A stretch of 64,000 nucleotides of DNA from JBCCQH01 sp039024435 (GTDB taxonomy: Bacteria; Bacteroidota; Bacteroidia; J057; JADKCL01). The notes under the pieces are model-generated. The model ran no database searches. It had not been told where the DNA came from and saw only the letters and a program-made list of their open reading frames with translations. The stretch spans positions 10,216 through 74,215 of the forward strand of contig JBCCQH010000024.1 of NCBI GenBank assembly GCA_039024435.1. The letters run 5' to 3'. Positions 43,970 through 52,550 of this stretch are shown here, in pieces; position 1 is the stretch's first letter; each line of letters starts with the position of its first letter. Both the position numbers and the translations under genes were made by a program.

Positions 43970-44908
43970 ATGAACAGGACTCTTAGGGTGATTCCGGTTT
44001 TGATCTTATTTGGGTACATGGTTTTGCTGCTTTCCAGTTGTGTGCGGGAAAATGCAACCGACTCCGCTATGGAAGAAGCGGTACGTGAGGTGGCCCCCGA
44101 AGTGCCGCGCCGCGCGGGTGCGCAAAGTGGATGCAAAACCGTTGAAGGCCGCCTGACCACTTCGGTTGCGGGAATTGATTTGGATTTTCGTTTTCCTGCG
44201 ACCAAGTACCAAGGAGATCTGCTGATTCTTCACGCCTGGAACGATGCCCCCTCCTCCTGGTGCAGTCGCAGCCGGATTTGTACCAAAGCCCTCAACAAAG
44301 GTTACCGGATCATCATGCCGGCCATGGGCAAAAGTGTCTACTGTATGCAGGCGTACGCGGAGACCCGCGAGGACTGGCAAAAATTTCCGACGCTCAATTT
44401 CCTCAAAGACACCTTGATCCCGGCGCTGCGGGAAGAATACTGCGTGCTCAAAGAAGGCGGCTACAACTTCGTCATTGGGCTGTCCGCCGGTGCGCGCGGC
44501 GCGGTGCGACTGGTGGAGGAGATGCCGGATCTGTTCGTCAGTGCGGCGGCACTTTCCGGCGATTACGATCCTTCCCTCATGAAGTCAGACAACATCTACC
44601 GGGGATTCCTCGGCGAATACGAGGCGCATCCTGAACGCTGGGAGAAAGCGGAAAACCTGGCTCAGCACGTGGCCAAAGTGCGCACGCCGCTTTATTTGGG
44701 ACACGGAGAGCAAGACGATTTTGCCCCGCACACCCAGTCGGTGGAATTGTACAATGCCTTGCGCCGCGCCAATCCCAACCTGAATGTCCGCCTGAACGTG
44801 GCCCCCGACCGCGGCGGAAGTTTTGGCTACTGGAACTACGAGATCAGCAACATCTTCCGCTTTTTTGAGCAGGCCCAAGCCGATCTGCCGGAAGGATCGG
44901 GGTATTGA
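43970..44908 (+). CDS. Alpha/beta-hydrolase-fold lipoprotein (esterase D-like), catalytic His not evident
   Basis: This 312-aa protein has a lipoprotein signal (LSSC, C24), so it lies at the membrane or cell surface. The nucleophile elbow GLSAG places Ser at 172, and the acid is D249 or D250 (GHGEQDDFAPH). In esterase D-like relatives the catalytic His follows in a GGHxxxYW motif; here the equivalent is GGSFGYWNYE with S284 in its place. It may be a pseudoenzyme, or use another residue such as H254. Start 43970 is preferred over the ATG six codons upstream because it gives the better signal. Substrate unknown. Confidence 0.75.
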   Translation: MNRTLRVIPVLILFGYMVLLLSSCVRENATDSAMEEAVREVAPEVPRRAGAQSGCKTVEGRLTTSVAGIDLDFRFPATKYQGDLLILHAWNDAPSSWCSRSRICTKALNKGYRIIMPAMGKSVYCMQAYAETREDWQKFPTLNFLKDTLIPALREEYCVLKEGGYNFVIGLSAGARGAVRLVEEMPDLFVSAAALSGDYDPSLMKSDNIYRGFLGEYEAHPERWEKAENLAQHVAKVRTPLYLGHGEQDDFAPHTQSVELYNALRRANPNLNVRLNVAPDRGGSFGYWNYEISNIFRFFEQAQADLPEGSGY

Positions 44909-44927
44909 GAAAGGTGAATTTCATCCC

Positions 44928-45545
44928 TTACTTTGCGGGATTCTTACTCTGATTTTGGTAGGTTGGGTGCTCGATCAGGCGCAGGAAGCGGCGGAATGAG
45001 CGACTGTTTTCCGCCATTCGCAAAGGATCAGATTTCGCACAAATTGCGTGGGCATCCCGATTTTTATCGAAAGAAGTTTTGTCGGTCTTGGAACCCGAGA
45101 GAAGTTTTACGGGATTGTTGATATTGTCAGCTTTGTTGGGGGAAACCGCCTTGATAAAGCTTTTGGATACCGCAAACCGCTTGCACGCATTGACCGCTCG
45201 GTGATCGGCAATCAGCCAATTTTCAAACTGACGTTGCTTGATGACGACTTTAACGCTGGAATAGCCCCGGTTTTTGAGCAAGGATTCAATCTGATTTTTG
45301 CGGGTGATGAGACAACCTCCCAAGTCTTCAAAATCGATCAGGAATAGAATTCTATCACAGTCCCGTTTGTCCAGGATGCGAATCTTCGGCTCGGCGGCCG
45401 TAACGATTTGGGCAGGAGTGGCCTTGGGTTCAACCGAAGCGAAGACCGGCTCGAGGATAGAGTGAGACTTTGATTTTAGCTTTTTTATCAGTTCGGCTAG
45501 TGCGCTACGTTCAGCCCGACCTTCGGTCACAATTCCGATCTTCAT
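44928..45545 (-). CDS. TOPRIM/DUF4276-like nuclease partner of the OLD-like ATPase
   Basis: This 205-aa protein opens with MKIGIVTEGRAE, where E8 is the first TOPRIM acid, and has DFED at 71-74 as the DxD-type pair, then FENWLIAD (107-114), which I associate with DUF4276/RloB-type proteins. The C-terminal part is basic and Lys/Ser-rich. TOPRIM proteins of this kind cut nucleic acid and occur beside SMC/OLD-like ATPases in two-gene phage defence systems. Its ATG overlaps the ATPase stop by 4 nt. Base composition looks lower in GC than the surroundings, suggesting transfer. Activity is inferred, not shown. Confidence 0.7.
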   Translation of the reverse strand: MKIGIVTEGRAERSALAELIKKLKSKSHSILEPVFASVEPKATPAQIVTAAEPKIRILDKRDCDRILFLIDFEDLGGCLITRKNQIESLLKNRGYSSVKVVIKQRQFENWLIADHRAVNACKRFAVSKSFIKAVSPNKADNINNPVKLLSGSKTDKTSFDKNRDAHAICAKSDPLRMAENSRSFRRFLRLIEHPTYQNQSKNPAK

Positions 45546-46813
45546 GAAGGAACAATTTTGGGGATCAATCCTGAATCGATGAATTCGGAAATCTTGTACT
45601 CGCCGTTTTCCCAGTCACGCTCGATTTTGGAGTCGAGATCGATCAGACGTTGCAATTCAGATACGCCCTTGGTGCGGGCGATGGTCCAGATTTTTGCCGG
45701 GTGGACAGAATCGATGATGGTGGGAGAGTGGGTGGTGATCACAATATTTTTGTTCTTACTGATCTGATTTAAAAAGGCCAGAATTTCCCGGATGATCCAG
45801 GGATGGACTGAGTTTTCGGGTTCTTCGATGAAAACCAGCGTTTTCCGCGGATCAGCGACCGCGCACAGCATTGCTAGCGTCAGGATGGTCCCGTCGCTCA
45901 CCTCTTCAGCCGTCCAGGGTTGCTCGACTCCTTCTTCGGTAAAGAGTAGTCCTAGGGTTTTGTTGTACAGGTACCCTGTGGTAATATTTTGCAGTCACGG
46001 AATGATGATGCGGATTGCGTTCAGCACCGTTTCCCACTCTTTTTTGTGCTTCTTGCTCAACCAGTCGACCAGCGCAGGAAGATTATTGCCGTAGCGATCA
46101 ATTGTGGGGTTGGGCGTAGGGACTCCTTCCGAACGTACCGTAGAAGGATTAAATTGATAGACTGACCAGTTGCGAATGATTGATTTAAAGGGGATGTTGC
46201 GATCAAAGTAAAAGCTATCGGTGAGTAAACTCTGCTCGTCTTTTACTGAGAAGTACTGCGCAACCTCTAACTGTTTTGTGCCGATGCTACTAAAGATTCC
46301 AAGGAGTGGCAGCTTGGTATCAAGATCACCATCTGGTTTCCGCGTGATTTGAAGATGGTAAATTATTTGGCCACCATTTTCTGAGTAAAATGCGAACCTT
46401 TCATCCACAATTTTGAAATCCGCGTTGATATTTTGTTGAGTGGCCTGAATTGAGAACTTATGCTGAAAGTGAAACGGCGCTTGCATTTGATTGCCCAGTA
46501 CTTTCTCAGAAAATATCTGGGTCCTGAATTTAAAGGGAATCTTTCTTTCGTCCTCAATTTTGATCAAAACCTCAAATTCAATTGCGGCTTTTGACCGCTT
46601 TTTGCGGCGAAAAGCAATGTTTTCGTAGCCTCCCGACCGCCGGACAGCAGTTTCCAAACCATACTCGTATACCTCGGAGAGAAATTTAAATGCGCTGGCC
46701 AGATTTGATTTGCCCGAATTATTCGGACCGACCACCACCGCCAGGGATTCGGGCGTGAAGGTCGCATCCTTGAGGGATTTAAAGTTGGTGATTCGGAGGC
46801 TTTCGAGGCGCAT
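45542..46813 (-). pseudogene. OLD/RloA-like AAA ATPase interrupted by an in-frame TGA
   Basis: One frame of 423 codons encodes the ATPase: Walker A GPNNSGKSN at 29-37, signature SDGT at 306-309, Walker B LVFIEEPEN at 326-334 and H-loop THSP with H362. A single TGA at codon 273 (45995-45997) splits it, and the frame continues on both sides without shift. The two halves have everything a working ATPase needs, so this is a recent nonsense mutation, a sequencing error or a readthrough site. A GTG at codon 305 could restart the C-terminal part. Start at 46813 is chosen for MRLESLRITNFKS; 46831 is possible. It overlaps the TOPRIM gene by 4 nt. Confidence 0.75.
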
Positions 46814-46841
46814 AAAGCGAGGTTTTCTCAAAGTTACGCAA

Positions 46842-48368
46842 TTACTGTACTTCCCGCTCCCCCAACCGTTCCCGATAGTACTCCTTCAGCGTCACCCCCC
46901 GCAAGCGCGCTTCCGTCCAAAATTGCAGTTCGGTCAAGCCGAGGAGGCGTTCTTGCCCCGCGGCTGCGTGGTCGCGCAAACGCTGCCGAAAATCGCGCAG
47001 TACCTGCTCCTCCCGCTTCGGAAATCCTGGGGACCAGCGTTGCAAGCCGCGGATGAGCCGGACCACATCTCCCTCAAATTCCGCCAACTTGTTGGTCCGG
47101 TTGAAATAGCGGTAGGCCGAACGGGTAAAGTAGTCCTGCAAGTCCGGATCACCCAGCTCGATTTGCAGAATGGCCTGGAAGATCCGGGTGAAGTCGCGGA
47201 TGTCGTGGCGGTCCGGTCCCGGTGGAAATTGCGCAATCCGCGTCGCCCAGCGCCCGGCCTCCCGAAATTCTGAACGCACAAAGTGCACCATCATCAGGTT
47301 GTAGTAGAATGCCAGCCGACGGGCTTCGGCGAGCCGCGCCCCCTCTTGTTCCAACCAAGCCACCAGCTCCGCCAGAAAGTGCTCCAATTCGGCGTCTTCG
47401 ACGCCCCAATTGAGATAAATTAGCATTTCTTGCTGGTAAGAAATGCGGGTAAATTTGAATTGCGAAGCACCCGGCAGATCGGTGCGGGCGCGCAGTTCGC
47501 GGGAAACAATCCGGAATTCGGTAAGCCGGAGAAAGTTCCAGGCAACCGCCAAGTAGTTGTTCACGATGCCCAGGAAAAAGTCGGGTTCTCGCCGCACCCG
47601 CTCCGGATGATTCCGCCACAGTTCCAGGGCGGCGCTGATCTCGTCAAAAGCGATGACTTCGTTGTGGGCGAGGTGATACAGGCTGCGGATGTTGTGGCGG
47701 TAAATCCGAGCGTAAAATTCTTCGGTGGAAGGTTCGGCAATGCCGTTTAGTTCGGTATAGATTTCCGCGCAGCGGGCCTGGGCTTCGGGATCGCGGGCCC
47801 GCAGGAACTCCCGGGCAAAGGTCCGCATTTCGGTATTGAGCCGCTGGAGCCGGCTTTTGCGGTGCAGTTTTTCCAAGCAGTCCGCTTCCCGGCGGGCGAG
47901 ATCGGCGAAGTAGCCGGGGCTGCGCTGGGGTTGGCGCAGGATGAATTCCTGCTCCGCCTGCATGGTTTGGAGCAGACTGGCGTAATCCTCTCGCTGGAGG
48001 GCGATCTTTTCGGCTTTGCGAATTTGTCGCCGGGCCAGGGTATACAAGTCCTTTTCCGCGAGGATTTCCGCTTCCTGAAGCAGCCGCTGAGGGCGGTAGC
48101 GGTCATCCGGCAATTCGCGCAATCCCCGGAGATCCTTCAAGACAATGGCCAAAAGGCGACTTTGGGTACTGCTCTCCCGGCCAGCGGGCACCTTGGCTGC
48201 GACTACGGCGGGATCGTAGTGCTTCATTTTCCCGAGCAAATCGAACAATTGCTGGTAGATCCGCGCTTTGCGACCGGCACCGTGGGCCAAGGCAAGCCGT
48301 ACGTGACGCTTTTCGCCTTTGTCTAAGCGCTGAATGAGATCGTAAAGGGCGGAAACTGACCTTTGCAT
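46842..48368 (-). CDS. Hypothetical all-helical protein (TPR-like)
   Basis: This 508-aa protein is Arg/Leu/Glu-rich and predicted almost entirely helical, with repeating aromatic and Ala spacing like TPR or other helical repeats. No catalytic motif or signal peptide is seen. The start at 48368 (MQRSVSALYDLIQRL) is preferred because the upstream in-frame stretch is AT-rich and holds a promoter-like sequence. I believe similar proteins occur in other Bacteroidota, without a known function. It is upstream of, and on the same strand as, the ATPase/TOPRIM pair, with 28 nt between. Confidence 0.7.
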   Translation of the reverse strand: MQRSVSALYDLIQRLDKGEKRHVRLALAHGAGRKARIYQQLFDLLGKMKHYDPAVVAAKVPAGRESSTQSRLLAIVLKDLRGLRELPDDRYRPQRLLQEAEILAEKDLYTLARRQIRKAEKIALQREDYASLLQTMQAEQEFILRQPQRSPGYFADLARREADCLEKLHRKSRLQRLNTEMRTFAREFLRARDPEAQARCAEIYTELNGIAEPSTEEFYARIYRHNIRSLYHLAHNEVIAFDEISAALELWRNHPERVRREPDFFLGIVNNYLAVAWNFLRLTEFRIVSRELRARTDLPGASQFKFTRISYQQEMLIYLNWGVEDAELEHFLAELVAWLEQEGARLAEARRLAFYYNLMMVHFVRSEFREAGRWATRIAQFPPGPDRHDIRDFTRIFQAILQIELGDPDLQDYFTRSAYRYFNRTNKLAEFEGDVVRLIRGLQRWSPGFPKREEQVLRDFRQRLRDHAAAGQERLLGLTELQFWTEARLRGVTLKEYYRERLGEREVQ

Positions 48369-48383
48369 TTGCAGGAAAATAAG

Positions 48384-48409
48384 CAAAAATACAGTGATAA
48401 TTGACCAAA
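48384..48409 (-). promoter_or_regulatory. Promoter-like -33/-7 pair for the helical hypothetical gene
   Basis: On the minus strand TTTG (48406-48409) and TATTTTTG (48384-48391, full TAnnTTTG match) are 14 nt apart, somewhat short of the usual spacing. The ATG is 15 nt downstream. This promoter could also drive the ATPase/TOPRIM pair. Confidence 0.4.
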
Positions 48410-48520
48410 AATAACATATTAATTGATTTAGAAATGCAGGAATAAAACAGATTTGGTTTGAGCAAACTGACGGGTTTGGGTTAGTTGCATCCATTCGATC
48501 CAACCCAATTTCAACCCACT

Positions 48521-49867
48521 ATGAAGACTGACAAAGAAATACCCTTGGTTGCGGTGCCCCACCAACTCCGCAAGATTACCAATGACACGGGCGAGGATTT
48601 CTGGATCCGCATCCACGACGACAAAGACGAACTGAAGCGGCTCGTAGAAACCCCACCGGACCCCATTCCTGGATTTTTTGCCCTGGCCCAGTGCGAAGAT
48701 GAAATCGTATTCTTTGATTCCGCCGGGCAACTCTACAAGACCAAGACGATCACCGATCCCTACCATTCGATGATGGTGGAGTGTGAAATCCACCCGATTG
48801 GGGAACCGTTCCCGAACCCTCCTTTTCTGCAATCTGCTCACCAGACCGGCACGGTATTTTACCTGGAAAATGTCCGAAAGCTGATGCGCTACGACCTACT
48901 CGCAGCAATGGGACCGCAGACCTGCCACGAATTTTCGGCGGACCAAAGGGTGTTGTCGATGACCGCCACCGACGAAATGGTTTACCTCCTGATCGAGGAA
49001 GTCGATGGGACGGTTAAGCTTTATACCTGTGATCGACAGGGCAACTTGTCGGTCTTGGGCGAACCGGGTCTCCCCGGCGCCAACCTGATTACCGGGACGA
49101 CGAGCCGAGATGTCCAGGAAAACCCGCATAACTTTCTCTACGCCTCGGATGGCAAAACCATCCAAGAACTGAATCCGGAAGATGGAATGGCCACCGGCGC
49201 AGCAATTTCGGTGGAAGCTGTCCTGCCGGGGCAGACCGAGATTGCCTCATTTACGCTGGCCAGTGCTCCGAAAAACTACCTCGGTGGTGTGCCCTGCCAG
49301 TATCTCTACGTTGCGACCCCCACCCACAAGCTGTATGCGCTCTACCTTTACGCCGACCCTGTACGTGCCGCGCCAATCGGGATGGGAAGAGCGAACATTG
49401 TTGCGACCCGGCGCGGATTGATCTTTTATCCGGACAATACCGTTCTGCCCAATGCCTTGACCCGCCTGAATGCGGTGAATGATGTGGAAATATTTTGTCC
49501 CGCCGCCGGTCCCGGACAAGACTTGGTGCTGCCCAATAACTATTGCAACATTTATTCGTTGGACCTGCCGCAAGTAAGGACCACCCTCTCTTTTTCGGAA
49601 TCTCTCGGTCAGACCGATCCTCTTACCATGGAACTGGGGTTTACGCGGGAAATTTCAAGCTGCAAATGCGAGGCTGCCCCTCCGTTTCGCTACTCGGATT
49701 CCCTGTTTACCCGGGGGGCCGACGGAGGACTGACCCCAATTGCGCAAGTATGCAACCCGAACCCTAAGGAGATTCACGATGCCCTACGCATAGTCATCAA
49801 CCGCACCGATACTGGTGGCTGGGTGATCGGCACGATTGACATCGACCCAATCCCCGTACAGTACTGA
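48521..49867 (+). CDS. Hypothetical protein, possible beta-propeller
   Basis: This 448-aa protein lacks a signal peptide. It has repeated blocks of roughly 50 residues with short beta-strand patterns (MVYLLIEEVDGTVKLYTCD, QYLYVATPTHKLYALYLYA) that could form propeller blades, but I do not recognise the family. Cys residues cluster near 395 (SCKCEAA). The ATG at 48521 gives the shortest sensible product; upstream in-frame sequence belongs to the divergent promoter region. It is followed by the AraC-type gene on the same strand after 82 nt, which includes a small hairpin. Confidence 0.65.
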   Translation: MKTDKEIPLVAVPHQLRKITNDTGEDFWIRIHDDKDELKRLVETPPDPIPGFFALAQCEDEIVFFDSAGQLYKTKTITDPYHSMMVECEIHPIGEPFPNPPFLQSAHQTGTVFYLENVRKLMRYDLLAAMGPQTCHEFSADQRVLSMTATDEMVYLLIEEVDGTVKLYTCDRQGNLSVLGEPGLPGANLITGTTSRDVQENPHNFLYASDGKTIQELNPEDGMATGAAISVEAVLPGQTEIASFTLASAPKNYLGGVPCQYLYVATPTHKLYALYLYADPVRAAPIGMGRANIVATRRGLIFYPDNTVLPNALTRLNAVNDVEIFCPAAGPGQDLVLPNNYCNIYSLDLPQVRTTLSFSESLGQTDPLTMELGFTREISSCKCEAAPPFRYSDSLFTRGADGGLTPIAQVCNPNPKEIHDALRIVINRTDTGGWVIGTIDIDPIPVQY

Positions 49868-49887
49868 TTCCCCCTGATTTATTGATT

Positions 49888-49905
49888 GTCCGGAGTGACC
49901 CGGAC
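49888..49905 (+). other. Small hairpin between the hypothetical gene and the AraC-type gene
   Basis: GTCCGG (49888-49893) pairs with CCGGAC (49900-49905) around a 6-nt loop, with no T-run after it. It could be a weak terminator or an mRNA-stability element. Confidence 0.35.
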
Positions 49906-49949
49906 GGGAAAACCAAGGTAAAAACTCAACCTACCCTCATCGACCAAAA

Positions 49950-50378
49950 ATGGATACCTCCCACAGAAAATCAAACCTTCACCGTGCGCGCCACCTGCGC
50001 ATCTACCGGGCGGCGCAACTGGCCTTTGCGAAGCGCCAAGCCCCTGCTTCAACCCTCGCTCCCCAATTGCTCCAGCGGTTGGAAGCAATCATTGAAGCGC
50101 ACCTGGACGATGGCCATTTCGATGTTACGGCCTTGTGCCGGGAAATCGGCCTGAGCCGCAGCCAACTGCACCGCCGCCTCAAAGCCTTGACGGGCCACTC
50201 CACGACGGAGTTCATTCGGCGCTACCGGCTGCGGGCGGCGCGAAAGCTGCTGCACGGCGGACAGCACAATGTTTCGGATGCCTGTTATGCAGTTGGCTTT
50301 AATTGTCCGGGCTATTTCAGCAAGTGCTTCGTGCGCCACTACGGGTCGCCTCCGGTAACCTTTATTCCGGTTGATTGA
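49950..50378 (+). CDS. AraC-family DNA-binding protein without a sensor domain
   Basis: This 142-aa protein is little more than the double helix-turn-helix of AraC/XylS proteins: HTH1 about 58-78 (ALCREIGLSRSQLHRRLKAL) and HTH2 about 106-128 (NVSDACYAVGFNCPGYFSKC). The N-terminal 40 residues are basic and contain no ligand or receiver domain. In Bacteroidota such domains often end hybrid two-component proteins; here it stands alone. It may depend on a partner or act constitutively. A strong terminator follows. Confidence 0.85.
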   Translation: MDTSHRKSNLHRARHLRIYRAAQLAFAKRQAPASTLAPQLLQRLEAIIEAHLDDGHFDVTALCREIGLSRSQLHRRLKALTGHSTTEFIRRYRLRAARKLLHGGQHNVSDACYAVGFNCPGYFSKCFVRHYGSPPVTFIPVD

Positions 50379-50404
50379 GCCCTCCCCCCAACTTTGAGAA
50401 TCCA

Positions 50405-50430
50405 GGGACGCCATTGCGGCGTCCCTTTTT
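50405..50430 (+). terminator. Intrinsic terminator after the AraC-type gene
   Basis: GGGACGCC (50405-50412) pairs with GGCGTCCC (50418-50425) around a 5-nt loop, followed by TTTTT. Confidence 0.85.
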
Positions 50431-50592
50431 GCGTTTTTGGGGTAATTGTGGGCCAATTGATGCGGCTGCAACATACACACCGGGATCTGCAACGTATGCC
50501 CATGCCCGCGGCGGGGCAGATGAGCACCTTTGTATCGTTGGCACGGAACAACCGCCAACGTTTCTCACAAACTCGCATTAATTCAAATCATT

Positions 50593-51042
50593 ATGAGTAC
50601 CTATTATTTCATTACGAGCGAACTGAACGGCCACGTCATGGACATCAAAGGCGCCAGCACCGATGCGGGAACGCCGATCATCAACTATCCCCGCAAAAGT
50701 TCGGGCACCGAGAACCAACTGTGGATGCTCGACGCTCAGGAAAACGGCTACTTCTTCGTCGTGAGCCAACTGAATGGCAATGTCCTCGACGTCGACGGCG
50801 CCAACAAGGGGGCGGGAACGCAATTGATTTCTTACCCCCGGAAGACCGCCGGCACCGACAACCAGTTGTGGTCGATTGAGCCGGCCGGGGACAGCAAAAG
50901 CTTCTTTCTGGTCAGCAAGCTGAACGGCTACGTGGCCGACGTCAAGGGTGGCGATACCGGCGATTTAACTCCGGTAATTAACTATCCGCGGAAAAGCTCG
51001 GGGACCAATAACCAGCGCTGGCGCCTCGTTCCGGCTGGGTAA
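50593..51042 (+). CDS. Ricin-type beta-trefoil lectin, three repeats
   Basis: This 149-aa protein consists of three repeats of about 47 residues, each with LNG-x-V-x-D at its start and QxW at its end (NQLW, NQLW, NQRW), the hallmark of ricin B-type lectins. The first and third repeats share INYPRKSSGT. The start at 50593 (MSTYYFITSEL) is used because the trefoil begins at once. There is no signal peptide and no fused enzyme, so either it stays inside the cell or it leaves by an unknown route. It has its own terminators on both sides. The sugar ligand is unknown. Confidence 0.88.
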   Translation: MSTYYFITSELNGHVMDIKGASTDAGTPIINYPRKSSGTENQLWMLDAQENGYFFVVSQLNGNVLDVDGANKGAGTQLISYPRKTAGTDNQLWSIEPAGDSKSFFLVSKLNGYVADVKGGDTGDLTPVINYPRKSSGTNNQRWRLVPAG

Positions 51043-51077
51043 TTGCCGTCGGTAGGAATTTTCCCTTGCTGGATGTG

Positions 51078-51106
51078 AAAAGGACTCTCAAATCGAGAGT
51101 CCTTTT
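51078..51106. terminator. Bidirectional intrinsic terminator between lectin and CAP genes
   Basis: The arms AAAAGGACTCTC (51078-51089) and GAGAGTCCTTTT (51095-51106) are perfect complements with a 5-nt loop. The A and T runs make it work on both strands between convergent genes. Confidence 0.85.
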
Positions 51107-51137
51107 CTGGTCAATGCTTGGTTGATCAGTCAGTTGC

Positions 51138-52214
51138 TTATTCGGAAAAATCAAATACCCAGACTTTCCAGCGGCCCACCGAGTCGTAGATGCCTACCCC
51201 GATGTGGCGGTGGTAGGGGTCCATGATGGCCCGGCGGTGGCCCAAGCTGGGAACGCCCCGGTCGATGAGCAAGTCGATGAAGCAGTGGATCGGGGTGTTG
51301 TGCCCGGCGGCACAATTTTCCCCGATGCGGTTGCGTCGCCCGGCGATCCGGTCGATTCGGCGAGCGCAGGCGGTGCCATCGGAGGAAGTGTGGCCGAAGA
51401 TATCATTGCGGTGGAGGTCTTTGGCGTGGTAGTCGGCCGATAGGGTGAGGCCGGCGTCGGGATAGTAGGGGGCCTGGGCCTGGGCATCGCGAAATTCGCG
51501 GATCAGGGACTGGAGATAGGAGTCAGCAGGATCGTCAAATCCTGGTCCCACGAACTGGCGGACGTAGGTGTCGAGGAAAAGCCGCGGATTCATCCGGCAG
51601 AGGTTGTGAAGGTAGATGATCTTCCGGGCTTCCGGATCGATGCCAGGAAGATCGCGTCCGGTATCGGCGAGGCGGTAAAAGGGATTGTCCCAGGCGGGAA
51701 AATCGTAGTCCTCCTCGACCAGGAGGCGGCCGTGGTGAAAGTTATTTTTCCAGATTCCTTCCCGCGCATCGAAAACGGCGGCTAGCCGGTCAAAAAAGCT
51801 TCGGATATTGGGGTGGCCTTTGCGAAAGGCCGCGGAAGCTTTTCGAACCAAGACCCGCTGGACGAGGGCCAGCCCCCGGGTTACGTCGCTGAGTTGCTGG
51901 CCAGCGGGATCGACTTCCCGGGCCTTTTCGAGGTAGTGGAGGGCTTTGCTATAGGGATTGTGGACTTGTCTTTGTAGGCGAAGGTCTTTCTTGCCGCGGG
52001 TCAAAGCGAGGGCCGCGTAAAAGTGGGGCAGTGCGGCTTGGGGGTAAATCCGGGCTGCCTCCGCCGAAGCCCGGTAACATTCGAAGTAGTCCCCCGAACG
52101 GTAGAGTGCGTGCAGATCGGCCCCGTTGAAATCAGCGGCCAAAAGTTGGGGAGCGGAACCAGACAGACCCAGAAGTAGCGCTCCCATGCGGACAAAAGCA
52201 TGGAGGTGTTGCAT
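51138..52214 (-). CDS. CAP (SCP/PR-1)-domain secreted protein
   Basis: This 358-aa protein is started at 52214 (MQHLHAFVRMGA), giving a signal peptide ending about LLAADF. The N-terminal half (about 30-210) is helical with TPR-like character (ALPHFYAALALTRGKKD). The C-terminal CAP domain (about 220-358) shows FGHTSSDGT, GEN, and GHRRAIMDPYHRHIGVG with His/Glu cavity residues. CAP proteins have varied extracellular roles. It converges with the lectin gene across a shared terminator. The upstream 336-nt divergent gap (52215-52550) has no ORF or obvious promoter match. Confidence 0.85.
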   Translation of the reverse strand: MQHLHAFVRMGALLLGLSGSAPQLLAADFNGADLHALYRSGDYFECYRASAEAARIYPQAALPHFYAALALTRGKKDLRLQRQVHNPYSKALHYLEKAREVDPAGQQLSDVTRGLALVQRVLVRKASAAFRKGHPNIRSFFDRLAAVFDAREGIWKNNFHHGRLLVEEDYDFPAWDNPFYRLADTGRDLPGIDPEARKIIYLHNLCRMNPRLFLDTYVRQFVGPGFDDPADSYLQSLIREFRDAQAQAPYYPDAGLTLSADYHAKDLHRNDIFGHTSSDGTACARRIDRIAGRRNRIGENCAAGHNTPIHCFIDLLIDRGVPSLGHRRAIMDPYHRHIGVGIYDSVGRWKVWVFDFSE

Positions 52215-52550
52215 GATGGATACGTTTGAATATGAGGGTAGAGTTTTCTGCCTTGTGAATTGAATAACAGAAAAAAGTAACGCCCGGACCGCACGGAATG
52301 GGGGGCAGCACTGTCGGTTTTTTCTCGGAATAGCACGTAACCTTTTGCCCAATCGGCCCAGAATCGCCCAACCTGGAATACTACTGGGAAGCAGAATACC
52401 CTACCCCCACGTAAGAAAAAACCACTCTTTTGCCCGGAATTCGGCTTTTTTTTCGCAAGTCGAGCTACTATCTGGCTTCTAAAGAAACACGACTCACAGG
52501 GATATTAGTCACACAGCTACTCAGTTAGATCCAAGAAAAATCAGTTTGTT

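Noticed and set aside
45542..45901. Separate C-terminal ATPase gene starting at GTG
   Set aside because: The frame upstream is continuous with the N-terminal half except for one TGA, and the half lacks Walker A; a broken single gene is simpler.
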